Positions 26,093 to 34,660 of a stretch of 64,000 nt of DNA are shown one piece after another (the stretch's first letter is position 1; every line of letters begins with the position of its first letter). The notes beneath the pieces are model-generated. The model made no database searches, was not told the DNA's origin, and worked only from the letters and a program-made list of their open reading frames with translations. A program made the position numbers and the translations under genes. Origin of the DNA: CAIJXB01 sp964455905 (lineage in GTDB: Bacteria; Chlamydiota; Chlamydiia; Chlamydiales; Rhabdochlamydiaceae); assembly GCA_964455905.1 (NCBI GenBank), contig CAYVYN010000004.1, positions 186,001-250,000 on the forward strand, given 5' to 3'.

Positions 26093-26692
26093 TTGAAGAA
26101 AGTAGTAGTAACTGGAGGCGTTGCCTCAGGGAAAAGCACTGTTTGTCAGCTTTTTAAAGAACTTGGAGCTTACGTAGTTAGCGCGGATGAAATAGTCCAC
26201 GATCTACTAACCAGTGACGTAGGCGTTCAAAAAAAAATAGTTGATTTGCTTGGGCCCGAAGTTATTATTGACGGTCAATTAAATAGACAAGCTATAGCTC
26301 AAAAGGTATTTCCTCATACAGAAACTCTCACAAAACTAGAACACATCCTACATCCGCTAGTACTTCATGAAATTGAACGACAGTATCAAATTACTAAACA
26401 AGACTCTAAATATGACCTTTTCGTAGTAGAAATCCCCCTGCTTTATGAAACTAACACTGAATATCTATTTGATTTTGTCATCGTAGTCCTTGCGGAAGAA
26501 AAACTATGTAAAGAGCGGTTTTACCGCCATAAAAAACAAGATGAGAGCTTTGCCCAGAGAATGTTTAGGCAAATCTCCCCAGAAAAAAAAGCTGCTAAAG
26601 CAAACTTTCTCCTGCTCAATAACGGATGCGTAGAAGAATTAAAAAAAGAAGTCATTAGGCTAAAAAACAAAATACGTTTAACCCCCCTGTAA
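26093..26692 (+). CDS. coaE: Dephospho-CoA kinase
   Basis: The protein has 199 residues. The P-loop is GGVASGKS (8-15), followed by GAYVVSADEIVHDLL and VVEIPLLYET, both typical of CoaE. It phosphorylates dephospho-CoA in the last step of CoA synthesis. The start must be TTG at 26093, because no in-frame ATG or GTG precedes the P-loop; a G-rich stretch near 26076-26081, inside the polA end, can act as ribosome binding site. It lies 3 bp behind polA. Confidence 0.93.
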   Translation: MKKVVVTGGVASGKSTVCQLFKELGAYVVSADEIVHDLLTSDVGVQKKIVDLLGPEVIIDGQLNRQAIAQKVFPHTETLTKLEHILHPLVLHEIERQYQITKQDSKYDLFVVEIPLLYETNTEYLFDFVIVVLAEEKLCKERFYRHKKQDESFAQRMFRQISPEKKAAKANFLLLNNGCVEELKKEVIRLKNKIRLTPL

Positions 26693-26712
26693 AGAAGGAG
26701 ATTCTTTGATCA

Positions 26713-28053
26713 ATGAATCCAGAAGATAGAAACCATACGCAACAAGAGAACGACCAAGATCAACAACACGTAGCAAACGAACCGGCAAAACAAGTTTCGA
26801 TTACCAAAATCGCAGACCTGCAAAGAATGAATATAGACCAATTGAATCACTTTGCAAAACAAATTGGACTAAAAAATCTTGGCGCTTTAACAAAATCACA
26901 ACTCGTCTTTGAAACAGTCAAGTTTCTCTCCGAAAAACCGACAGAAACTCTTGTTGGAGAAGGCGTTCTTGAAGTATTACCCGATGGTTTTGGATTTTTA
27001 CGCTCCCCTAATTACAACTACCTCCCTTCGGCTGAAGACATTTATGTATCTCCTGCTCAAATCCGCCGCTTCGACTTAAAAAAAGGAGACACTGTCTATG
27101 GAACCATTCGATCTCCTAAAGAAAAAGAAAAGTTTTTTGCTCTTCTTAAAGTAGACAAAATTAACTGGTGTCCTCCTGAAAAAGCAAGAGAAAGAATCCT
27201 TTTTGAAAACCTAACTCCGCTTTATCCAGACTCGCGCCTTGTCATGGAATCGCAAAAAGACAATCTTACAACACGCGTATTAGATTTAGCTTCTCCTATT
27301 GGAAAAGGACAAAGAGCTCTTATTGTAGCTCCTCCTAGATCAGGAAAAACCATGATCCTCCAAAACATAGCCAACGCTATTGCGCAAAACAACCCTGATG
27401 TCTACCTAATTGTTCTTTTGATCGATGAGCGTCCTGAAGAAGTTACCGACATGATGCGTAGCGTCAAAGGAGAAGTCATTTCTTCTACGTTCGACGAGCC
27501 TCCAGAAAGACACGTTCAAATCGCAGAAATGGCTATTGAAAAAGCTCGTCGACTTGTCGAATACCACCATGACGTAGTTATTTTACTAGACTCACTCACT
27601 CGCTTAGCAAGAGCCTACAACACAGTTCAACCTCACTCAGGAAAGATTTTATCCGGAGGTATCGATGCGAATGCTCTGCACAAACCTAAACGATTCTTTG
27701 GAGCAGCTCGAAATATCGAAGAAAAAGGCTCTTTAACGATTATTGCAACAGCTTTAATTGATACAGGCTCCAGAATGGACGAGGTTATTTTTGAGGAGTT
27801 TAAGGGAACTGGAAACATGGAGCTCGTCTTAGATCGCAGACTTGCAGATAGAAGAGTCTATCCAGCAATTGATCTTATTAAGAGCGGAACTAGAAAAGAA
27901 GAGCTTCTTTACCATAAAGAAGAGCTAGAAAAAATCTATCTAATGCGCCAAGCTCTAGCGGACCTCTCTCCTCTTGATGCCATGAATCTGCTTTTAGGAA
28001 GACTCAAAAAAACAAACAGCAATGTTGAATTCCTTCTTTCAATGAAAGACTAA
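26713..28053 (+). CDS. rho: Transcription termination factor Rho
   Basis: The protein has 446 residues. A polar Gln/Asn-rich N-terminus (about 1-30) precedes the Rho N-terminal domain (IADLQRMNIDQL). The cold-shock-like RNA-binding domain follows with PDGFGFLRSPNYNYLPS. The ATPase carries the P-loop APPRSGKT (about 206-213), LLIDERPEEVTDM and the R-loop DSLTRLARAYN. It is a hexameric helicase that releases transcripts. AAGGAG lies 12 nt before the ATG. It ends the sppA-polA-coaE-rho unit. Confidence 0.97.
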   Translation: MNPEDRNHTQQENDQDQQHVANEPAKQVSITKIADLQRMNIDQLNHFAKQIGLKNLGALTKSQLVFETVKFLSEKPTETLVGEGVLEVLPDGFGFLRSPNYNYLPSAEDIYVSPAQIRRFDLKKGDTVYGTIRSPKEKEKFFALLKVDKINWCPPEKARERILFENLTPLYPDSRLVMESQKDNLTTRVLDLASPIGKGQRALIVAPPRSGKTMILQNIANAIAQNNPDVYLIVLLIDERPEEVTDMMRSVKGEVISSTFDEPPERHVQIAEMAIEKARRLVEYHHDVVILLDSLTRLARAYNTVQPHSGKILSGGIDANALHKPKRFFGAARNIEEKGSLTIIATALIDTGSRMDEVIFEEFKGTGNMELVLDRRLADRRVYPAIDLIKSGTRKEELLYHKEELEKIYLMRQALADLSPLDAMNLLLGRLKKTNSNVEFLLSMKD

Positions 28054-28064
28054 ATTCTCACTAC

Positions 28065-28096
28065 TCTCCTAGAGTCTACTTATTGACTCTAGGAGA
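28065..28096 (+). terminator. Hairpin after rho
   Basis: Perfect 12-bp arms (28065-28076 and 28085-28096, core CTCCTAGAGTC) have an 8-nt loop and begin 11 bp after the rho stop. No T-run follows, so it may be a processing or Rho-stabilised end and not a classical intrinsic terminator. Confidence 0.45.
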
Positions 28097-28116
28097 TATC
28101 TAGACAAAAAGAGCTC

Positions 28117-29700
28117 ATGAAATCAAAAAAAAAAAAACATTTCCAAACAACCATAATTCTGCAATTTATCTTACTACTTTTTACCCTTTCCTGCAGTAAA
28201 GATACGATCTCAAAAAAAACAACAAAAACACTACACCTAGCAGCCTGCGATGATCCCGTCACTTTAGATCCTCGCAAAGGTGGAGACGCTCTTTCTGCAA
28301 CGTTTCAATTTTTTCTTTTTGAAGGGCTCGTTGCATTACACCCCGATGGCTCAATCACTCCAGCTCAATGCTCTAGCTACTCAGTGTCTAATGATCAAAA
28401 AACCTATACATTTACCCTAGGAGAAACGCACTGGTCCGACGGAAGCGTTGTGACTTCTTATGATTTTGCAAACGCTTGGAAAGAAATGCTTTCACCCACG
28501 TTTGCCAGTCCAAATGCCCACCTTCTTTATTCTATTAAAAATGCAGAAGAAGCAAAAAAAGGCTTTATTTCTCTTGATGAAGTAGGGATCCTTGCCAAAG
28601 ATGCTAACACTCTCATTATTGAGCTCAAAGAACCGACACCTCATTTTTTAAGCGTGATTTCTTTTTGCGTGTTTTCGCCTGTCAAAGCCCCTTTTATAGA
28701 AAAAAAACCGATTTGCAATGGGCCCTTTATTCTATCAAAATGGTCTCATCGCAAAGAAATACTCTTAGAAAAAAATCCTTTTTTTCGAGCAAACAAGGAA
28801 ACAAATATAGAATCGATCCATGTTAGCGTGGTAAATAGCGACTCAACCATATTACAAATGTACGAAAATGGTGAATTAGATCTGATAGGAGATCCTTTTG
28901 CAAACATCCCACAAAATGCAATTCAAAACCTTCCTAAAGACCAACTTTTAAACTGTCCCTTAGCAGCGACAACCTTCATCTCTTTTAACATAGAAAAAAA
29001 ACCGTTTTCCAATAAAAATATCCGCAGAGCTTTCAACCTAGCAATTAATCGAAAAGAAATCATAGAAACAGTGATGGAATTCGGTGAAAGTCCAGCTTTT
29101 TGCGCCATCCCCCCCTCGTTGAAAAAACAAAAAAACACCCATTTATATGAAGACTCAAACACAAATAAAGCTAAAGAATTTTTGAGCATGGGATTAAAGG
29201 AATTAGGGATGAAAAAAACAGAATTCGAACAGTCTATTGCTTACACATACTCCCACACTCCGATAACTCACAGCATAGCCCAAATTCTACAACAGCAATG
29301 GCTAACAAACCTCGAGGTCCATATTAACCTGGAAAATGCAGACCCTAAAACTTTAATGGCCAAACTGTCTAAAAGAACCTACTCCTTTGGCCAAACCTTG
29401 TATAGGGCCCAGTATTTTGATCCTCTTAGCATCTTAGAAAGGTTTCAACATAAAGCGAATGTTAAAAACTATCCAGGATGGGAAAATGCTGCGTTTACTA
29501 AATTACTCCTTCAATCCGCGACCGAATCTGGAGAAAAAAGATGCAATACCCTACTAGAAGCAGAGCAAATTTTATTAGAAGAAGCGCCGATTGCGCCTCT
29601 TTTTCACTGGAGTATTTGTTACCTCAAAAAGCCTCACATCAAAAACATACAATTCTCTCCCTCTGGAGGGATCTTTTTCGAAAGACTTTGCCTAGAGTAA
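28117..29700 (+). CDS. oppA: Oligopeptide ABC transporter substrate-binding lipoprotein (SBP family 5, OppA-like)
   Basis: The protein has 527 residues. It has a Lys-rich N-terminus, a hydrophobic core and a lipobox FTLSC (Cys26). The mature part shows SBP_bac_5 features: DPVTLDPRKGGDALSA, WSDGSVVTSYDFANAWKEML, FSNKNIRRAFNLAINRKEI, and an EEAPIAPLFHW-type end. It would bind peptides at the outer face of the inner membrane. No OppBCDF genes are nearby, so it would work with permeases encoded elsewhere. The downstream gene overlaps its last bases. Confidence 0.9.
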   Translation: MKSKKKKHFQTTIILQFILLLFTLSCSKDTISKKTTKTLHLAACDDPVTLDPRKGGDALSATFQFFLFEGLVALHPDGSITPAQCSSYSVSNDQKTYTFTLGETHWSDGSVVTSYDFANAWKEMLSPTFASPNAHLLYSIKNAEEAKKGFISLDEVGILAKDANTLIIELKEPTPHFLSVISFCVFSPVKAPFIEKKPICNGPFILSKWSHRKEILLEKNPFFRANKETNIESIHVSVVNSDSTILQMYENGELDLIGDPFANIPQNAIQNLPKDQLLNCPLAATTFISFNIEKKPFSNKNIRRAFNLAINRKEIIETVMEFGESPAFCAIPPSLKKQKNTHLYEDSNTNKAKEFLSMGLKELGMKKTEFEQSIAYTYSHTPITHSIAQILQQQWLTNLEVHINLENADPKTLMAKLSKRTYSFGQTLYRAQYFDPLSILERFQHKANVKNYPGWENAAFTKLLLQSATESGEKRCNTLLEAEQILLEEAPIAPLFHWSICYLKKPHIKNIQFSPSGGIFFERLCLE

Positions 29701-30725
29701 TACTCCTTGCTCTTTTTTTTATAAGCGCTTGGAAAACGCCTTGTATTGCGCAAGACCTTCAAATAGAACGCTCCTTAGAAATTCAATCTATTAAAGAACA
29801 CTGGAGAGCATTTACTGAAATAGAAAGAAAAAACAATCCAGATTTTTTTTTCTTATTAGACTCTTCTATAAAAACAGGAAACCTTGAGCTATCTCAAGCA
29901 GGATCTAGCGGAATATATTTTCTTCATGATCTAAATAACGATCCTTCTTTTGTTCTTAAACCGGTTGATGAAGCTATTTTCTGTCTAAATAACCCGAAAG
30001 GATTTTCTTCTTACTTAAAAGATTATAGAGCAAAAAAAGACATACCTTCTTACACCTCAGTACAAAGAGAAGCCGCTAGTTATAGAATCGCTCAACTTTT
30101 ACAAGTAGACACCATAACACCAATTACGCTTCTTGGAATCCTATCTCATTCTACATTTTATACCGCCGAAGAAAACAACGACTTAAAAGAAAAATTATGT
30201 TCTATACAACCTTATGTAAAAAATAGCCTGCCAATAACCGATCTTCTCCAACATTTTTTTTTCTTAGGACTTTCTGAAAAAGAAATAGAACAACAATTCG
30301 ATCACGAGGACTTTGAAAACATCTGCCTTTTTCTTTGGGTCACCTATGATAATGATGCAAATCCTCCTAATTTTTTAACCTACGTAAAAAAAGTGGACGA
30401 ACAAAACCTTCCTATTTATGGGATTCAAAAAATTGACAACGGCCAAACGTTTCCAGAAAAAAACAGAGGGCTTTCGTCATTTTTCTGGAGTTTTCCGCAC
30501 GCAGAAAATGAATTATCAGAAAAAATATTAAACCAAATCGCAAACATCCCTCTAGAAGAAATAAAAAAAACACTAGCGCTTTTTTCTTTAGAAGCAAGCT
30601 TTCCTTCGCTTGAGGAACGAGTGCTATACCTCCAACAAATAACTAAAAAAAAGATCACTTACAACAAGGCTTATAAAAAACTCCAAAAAAAATTCACTGA
30701 ACAAAAAAACCGTTTTGCAAAGTAA
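29688..30725 (+). CDS. Secreted protein with PI3/PI4-kinase-like domain
   Basis: The open frame extends back into oppA, but a TTG at 29688 begins a good signal peptide (residues 1-21, ending CIAQ), giving 345 residues; the ribosome binding site is not obvious, so the start is uncertain. Kinase-like features in order are a glycine loop AGSSGIYFLHD (about 71-81), a strand Lys in FVLKPVDE (about 90), a conserved Glu helix REAASYRIAQ (about 126-135), a catalytic-like loop YDNDANPPNF (about 220-229) and a metal-binding-like IDNGQTFP (about 248-255). This pattern matches bacterial PI3/PI4-kinase-like proteins. A secreted enzyme acting on lipids or proteins of the host is a hypothesis. Its homology should be tested by structure-based search. 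Confidence 0.5.
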   Translation: MPRVILLALFFISAWKTPCIAQDLQIERSLEIQSIKEHWRAFTEIERKNNPDFFFLLDSSIKTGNLELSQAGSSGIYFLHDLNNDPSFVLKPVDEAIFCLNNPKGFSSYLKDYRAKKDIPSYTSVQREAASYRIAQLLQVDTITPITLLGILSHSTFYTAEENNDLKEKLCSIQPYVKNSLPITDLLQHFFFLGLSEKEIEQQFDHEDFENICLFLWVTYDNDANPPNFLTYVKKVDEQNLPIYGIQKIDNGQTFPEKNRGLSSFFWSFPHAENELSEKILNQIANIPLEEIKKTLALFSLEASFPSLEERVLYLQQITKKKITYNKAYKKLQKKFTEQKNRFAK

Positions 30726-30829
30726 TCACATTGGCTTTACGACACCTCGATTACTTTTTTTTCGAGTGTTAACCGCTCAAAAAAAAATATTTTTAAATAC
30801 TCTCTTCTTTGTTTTAAAACTACACTATC

Positions 30830-30859
30830 TTGTAGCAAAATAACTTCATAGCCTATGAT
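30830..30859 (+). promoter_or_regulatory. Possible promoter for the 30895 gene
   Basis: TTGTAG and TATGAT are separated by 18 nt, 35 bp before the ATG at 30895. The 169-bp gap is AT-rich, so the call is weak. Confidence 0.35.
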
Positions 30860-30894
30860 AAAGAAAAGCACGGGCTATCAGGGAACATTACAAC

Positions 30895-31731
30895 ATGAAG
30901 TTTATTTTATTTTTACTACTACTAGGCCCTATGGGGTACGGAGTCTATTGGAATCTCCAAAGACACCCCGAGCTCAAAAACAAAATACAAGAGATGCTCC
31001 CTTCCGGGTCTTTTCACACCCTAGAAGTCCGCTACACAGCGGAACAGATTATGGAAACTCATAGAAAAGAGCTCCTTAAAAGCAACCGTCATAAATACCT
31101 TGAAACCGAGCTTCGTTTTTATCCCTACCTTCTCATGGAAGTGAAATATTCTGTCAGTCCTAAAAAAACCGAAGAATCATTAATTCTTTGGGATCTTTGC
31201 GATGGTGAAATGGTACTAGAAACAAAAGGCTGGGATAAAACACATGGGTTTGGGGACTGTTTAACAGCAGGAACAGATCGACAAGAATTTAAAGTCATCA
31301 ATCTTTTAGCTAAAAAAGGTGGATCTTGCACAAGACAAGACCTTTTAAAAGGTCTTCGCGTTGAAAATAGCGCCCTAGATCTTACAGTAGAAAGCTTAAG
31401 AAAAAAACAATTAGTTGTTCTTACAGATAATACCTATAGACTGCACCTTCAACAGCCAAACTTAAACACAGCTCCGTCTACAGAAATGAAAGAAAGACTC
31501 GTTACTAAAACGTGGAAAAACACGCACAAAGTATCTAAAAGATTTTCTTTAGCTCAAGTAACACGACTTTCCAAAGCTGCATTTGGTGAAGACTTCGCTA
31601 TCAGACACACTTCTGATGTATATTTACCCGTTCATAGTATTGTCGTACAGAACCCAGACGGCTCTTTACACACCAGTTTATGGAACGCTCTCAATGGGAA
31701 AAAAATCTTATATTCATATGCTGCAGATTGA
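30895..31731 (+). CDS. Hypothetical exported or membrane-anchored protein with winged-helix-like middle
   Basis: The protein has 278 residues. Residues 2-19 are hydrophobic and form an uncleaved anchor or signal peptide. The centre (about 135-185) reads LLAKKGGSCTRQDLL to LRKKQLVVLTDNTYRL, with the alternation of helices and a hairpin seen in winged helices. The end contains HTSDVYLPVHSIVVQNPDG. I do not recognise the family. It precedes the tRNA-Ser gene and dnaB. Whether the middle domain binds DNA is unknown, and the N-terminal anchor argues against a normal regulator. Confidence 0.6.
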   Translation: MKFILFLLLLGPMGYGVYWNLQRHPELKNKIQEMLPSGSFHTLEVRYTAEQIMETHRKELLKSNRHKYLETELRFYPYLLMEVKYSVSPKKTEESLILWDLCDGEMVLETKGWDKTHGFGDCLTAGTDRQEFKVINLLAKKGGSCTRQDLLKGLRVENSALDLTVESLRKKQLVVLTDNTYRLHLQQPNLNTAPSTEMKERLVTKTWKNTHKVSKRFSLAQVTRLSKAAFGEDFAIRHTSDVYLPVHSIVVQNPDGSLHTSLWNALNGKKILYSYAAD

Positions 31732-31734
31732 AGC

Positions 31735-31763
31735 TTGCCGAAAAAGAGCTCAGTAGTTAGAAT
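31735..31763 (+). promoter_or_regulatory. Promoter for tRNA-Ser
   Basis: TTGCCG and TAGAAT are separated by 17 nt, ending 18 bp before the mature tRNA 5' end, the usual geometry of a tRNA promoter. It may also feed dnaB, which begins 36 bp after the tRNA. Confidence 0.6.
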
Positions 31764-31781
31764 GATCCCATGTTTTATATT

Positions 31782-31868
31782 GGAAAGGTGGCTGAGTGGC
31801 CGAAGGCACGTCCCTGCTAAGGACGCGTACCAGCAATGGTACCGTGGGTTCAAATCCCACCCTTTCCG
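31782..31868 (+). tRNA. tRNA-Ser (anticodon GCU)
   Basis: The 87-nt gene folds into a complete type II tRNA. The acceptor stem pairs GGAAAGG with CCTTTCC plus discriminator G at 31868. The D arm lies in GGCTGAGTGGCC. The anticodon stem CGTCC/GGACG encloses CTGCTAA with GCT at 31816-31818. The long variable arm is GTACC/GGTAC. The T arm GTGGG-TTCAAAT-CCCAC completes it. CCA is not encoded. It reads AGC and AGU codons. Confidence 0.97.
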
Positions 31869-31904
31869 ATTCTTTCTCTGCTTGTTTATCGGAGTTTTCT
31901 TTAC

Positions 31905-33776
31905 ATGAAAGACGCTAAAGCACTTATCCCCCCTAATTCTAAAGAATCAGAAATGATGGTCCTTGGGAGTATGCTTACGAGCGTAAACAGCCTTAATGTT
32001 GCAGCTGATGTTTTACACCCCTTAGATTTTTATCATGTAGAACACCAAGCAATCTTTGAAGTTTTAAAAACAGCTTATAAAAATGATAAACCTGCTGATG
32101 TACACCTTGTGTGTGAAGAGCTCAAAAGACAAGGAAAGCTAAAAGCTGTCGGAGGAGCAGGCTACATTACTTCCGTAGCACAGTACGCAGGAACCTCCGC
32201 ATTTATAGAAGAATATGTCGAAGTTGTTCAGAATAAATCCATTCTAAGACGGATGATCCAAACAGCTCAAGACATGGAAAAAAATGCCTTCGGAGACCCC
32301 GGGGATGTTCATGCTCTTTTGGATGAATCACAACAAAAACTTTTTTCAATCAGCCAAGCAGCTCATGCGCAAGGAGGGACTCTCATTCGAGACATCCTTT
32401 CAGGGTCCAAAGCAGCAAGTAAAATACCTTATCTTAAAGAATTACAAATTAGACAAGAAGAATTTCTGACGAAAGGCCCCCAAGATTCAGGAATTACAGG
32501 CCTCCCCTCTCATTTTTTAGATCTAGATAAAATGATTAATGGTCTTGGCGCATCAAATCTAATCATTTTAGCCGCACGCCCTGCCATGGGAAAAACAGCC
32601 CTTGCGTTAAATATCGCTGAGAACATCTGCTTTAAAAGCGGCCAACCTGTCGGCGTATTTTCTTTAGAAATGTCGTCAGAGCAGTTACTACATAGACTTA
32701 TCTGCTCACAAGCTGAAATAGAATCAGACAAGCTCCGCACAGGAAATCTAACGGGTTTAGAGTTCCAAAAAGTCGTTGCAGCAGTCAGTTCTATGCAAAA
32801 AGCAACTATGGTTATAGATGACCAACCGGGATTAAAAATCACAGACCTAAGAGCTAGAGCCAGAAGAATGAAAGAAACGCACGGGATTCAATTCCTTGTG
32901 GTGGATTACCTCCAGCTTATTTCTGGATCGGGCCAAACTAAATCTGCTGAAAATAGACAAAATGAGATCGCAGAGATATCCCGTATGCTAAAAAACTTAG
33001 CAAGAGAATTAAACATCCCTCTTTTATGTCTATCACAGCTTTCGAGAAAAGTAGAAGAAAGACCTGGTCATAGACCTATGATGAGCGACCTAAGAGAATC
33101 TGGCTGTTTAGCTGGTGATACTCTTATTCAAGAAGCTCTTAGCGGCAAAAAAACCACAATTAAAAACCTTGCAGAAAGAGCTGAACAAACGCCATTTTTA
33201 GTAGAAGCGATAGATCCTACTACCATGGAACTAAGTCTTAAGCCAATGACTAAAGTGTTTTATTCTGGCCGTAAAATGATCTATGAGCTCGAAACTCTTT
33301 CTGGTAAAAAAATTAAAGCAAGTGCCAACCACCCTTTCTTAAAGTTGTCAACAGAGTCGATTGCTGAGTGGAAAAGACTCGATACGTTACAAGTTGGAGA
33401 TCTCATCGCTACCTATAAAGAGAAAAAGACCAATTGGGATACTTTAACAGCGATCACTCCGCTGCAAGAAGAAGACGTATACGATGCTACGGTAGAAATC
33501 CTACATAATTTCGTAGCAAACGACTTCATTGTACACAATAGTATAGAGCAAGATAGCGATATAGTAGCCTTTCTTTTACGAAGGGAATACTATGATCCTT
33601 ATGATAAACCAGGCCTTGCCGAACTTATCGTCGCAAAAAACCGTCATGGTGGTGTAGGGAGCGTCTTTCTAGCTTTTAGAAAAGAACTCGCTCAATTCGG
33701 CAACTACGCTGGAATAGTCGGAGCTAACCAAAGCCCCGAAGACGATGCTTTTGCAGCATTTTCCCCAAAAAAATAA
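31905..33776 (+). CDS. dnaB: Replicative DNA helicase DnaB with in-frame mini-intein
   Basis: The ATG at 31905 (GGAG about 10 nt upstream) gives 623 residues; an upstream frame start at 31836 lies inside the tRNA and is rejected. The N-terminal domain (about 15-115) is followed by the RecA-type helicase with the P-loop RPAMGKTALA (about 225-234), Walker B FLVVDYLQL, and the helicase end QDSDIVAFLLRREYYD. Residues 401-545 are a 145-residue mini-intein between LRESG and SIEQD. After splicing the helicase would have 478 residues, a normal DnaB length. It is the hexameric 5'-3' helicase at the replication fork. In C. trachomatis dnaB lies next to pgsA and mnmG as I recall it. Confidence 0.95.
   Translation: MKDAKALIPPNSKESEMMVLGSMLTSVNSLNVAADVLHPLDFYHVEHQAIFEVLKTAYKNDKPADVHLVCEELKRQGKLKAVGGAGYITSVAQYAGTSAFIEEYVEVVQNKSILRRMIQTAQDMEKNAFGDPGDVHALLDESQQKLFSISQAAHAQGGTLIRDILSGSKAASKIPYLKELQIRQEEFLTKGPQDSGITGLPSHFLDLDKMINGLGASNLIILAARPAMGKTALALNIAENICFKSGQPVGVFSLEMSSEQLLHRLICSQAEIESDKLRTGNLTGLEFQKVVAAVSSMQKATMVIDDQPGLKITDLRARARRMKETHGIQFLVVDYLQLISGSGQTKSAENRQNEIAEISRMLKNLARELNIPLLCLSQLSRKVEERPGHRPMMSDLRESGCLAGDTLIQEALSGKKTTIKNLAERAEQTPFLVEAIDPTTMELSLKPMTKVFYSGRKMIYELETLSGKKIKASANHPFLKLSTESIAEWKRLDTLQVGDLIATYKEKKTNWDTLTAITPLQEEDVYDATVEILHNFVANDFIVHNSIEQDSDIVAFLLRREYYDPYDKPGLAELIVAKNRHGGVGSVFLAFRKELAQFGNYAGIVGANQSPEDDAFAAFSPKK
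33105..33539 (+). mobile_element. DnaB mini-intein (145 residues, no homing endonuclease)
   Basis: The insert starts with Cys1 in CLAGDTLI (block A), has a block B KIKASANHPFL with the conserved His, a block F VYDATVEILHNFVAND, and ends FIVHN (block G), followed by Ser as the +1 extein residue. Its boundaries are exact because removing it restores LRESG-SIEQD, the invariant DnaB sequence. The insertion point is the same as in the Synechocystis (Ssp) DnaB intein, and the first 100 residues read like that intein. There is no LAGLIDADG endonuclease between blocks B and F. The splicing residues (Cys1, His-Asn, Ser+1) are all present, so splicing activity is expected. Confidence 0.93.
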
Positions 33777-33788
33777 AAAACTCTTCTA

Positions 33789-33817
33789 TTGTTTAATTCA
33801 ATCAATTTCTTTATTTA
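33789..33817 (+). promoter_or_regulatory. Possible promoter for the carbonic anhydrase gene
   Basis: TTGTTT and TATTTA are separated by 17 nt, 34 bp before the ATG at 33852. The AT-rich background lowers confidence. Confidence 0.4.
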
Positions 33818-33851
33818 AATAATAAAAACACATTGAAATAAAGGATTCCTT

Positions 33852-34496
33852 ATGAAGATTTTTATGGCTATTTTCGTATGCATTAGCTCTTTAGCTTTTT
33901 CTCAAATAGAAAAAACCACAAACACAAGAGAAGCCTCACACATAAGTCCCCAAGAAGCGTTAAACAAACTAATCGAGGGAAATATCAGATATAGAAAAGA
34001 ACACCCCTTACACGGCGATAGCAGCAAAGAAAAAAGAGAGGCCACAACATCCTCTCAAAAGCCATTTGCGGTAATCCTAAGCTGCTCCGATTCTAGAGTA
34101 GCACCCGAAATACTCTTTGACCAAGGCATAGGAGATGTATTTGTGATTCGTATTGCTGGCAACGTAGCCGATGCTCTAGTTATAGACAGTATGCAATATG
34201 CAATAAAACACCTAGGAGCTTCTCTTATTATGGTCTTAGGACATGAGAACTGCGGAGCAGTAGAAGCTACAATGAAAAACGAATTCTCTACGATCGACAA
34301 CATAGGAACTCTCATTAAACCCGCCTTAAAAAACTGTAAATCCCTAGAAAAATGCGTTGAAGCAAATGTGGAATCCGTTGCTCAACTAGTAAAACAATCC
34401 CCTCTCATACAACCTTTCATCGAAAAAAATGAAATCGCTATCGTAGGAGCCTATTACGAATTACAAACAGGAAAAGTAAAACTTTTAAATAAATAA
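33852..34496 (+). CDS. Beta-class carbonic anhydrase with signal peptide
   Basis: The protein has 214 residues. Residues 1-17 form a cleavable signal peptide. The beta-class zinc site is complete: Cys78, Asp80 and Arg82 in CSDSR, and His131 and Cys134 in GHENCG. The body begins SPQEALNKLIEGNIRY, the usual start of the family. It interconverts CO2 and bicarbonate, here in the periplasm. AAGGA lies 6 nt before the ATG. It is monocistronic, with convergent MFS downstream. A periplasmic anhydrase could balance pH or CO2 supply inside the host vacuole, which is an inference. Confidence 0.92.
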   Translation: MKIFMAIFVCISSLAFSQIEKTTNTREASHISPQEALNKLIEGNIRYRKEHPLHGDSSKEKREATTSSQKPFAVILSCSDSRVAPEILFDQGIGDVFVIRIAGNVADALVIDSMQYAIKHLGASLIMVLGHENCGAVEATMKNEFSTIDNIGTLIKPALKNCKSLEKCVEANVESVAQLVKQSPLIQPFIEKNEIAIVGAYYELQTGKVKLLNK

Positions 34497-34581
34497 AAAG
34501 ATGAAACATCTAGGGAATCGACCTTGAAGGGTCAGTAAGACTTTTCTTCGTTAACGAATAAGAGCTATTGATTTAGCCATT

Positions 34582-34622
34582 TTGATCAAGGTTTTCTTGG
34601 GTATCATGAAAACCCTGATCAA
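34582..34622. repeat. Long inverted repeat between convergent genes
   Basis: Arms of 15 nt (34582-34596 and 34608-34622) match at 14 positions with an 11-nt loop. It lies between the carbonic anhydrase and the convergent MFS gene, 38 bp past the MFS stop. It lacks a T-run on either side. A perfect 12-nt palindrome TTCGTTAACGAA lies at 34547-34558. It may act as a bidirectional terminator. Confidence 0.5.
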
Positions 34623-34660
34623 ACAACTTCCTTATAGGATATTTAACATAAAAAACGCCC

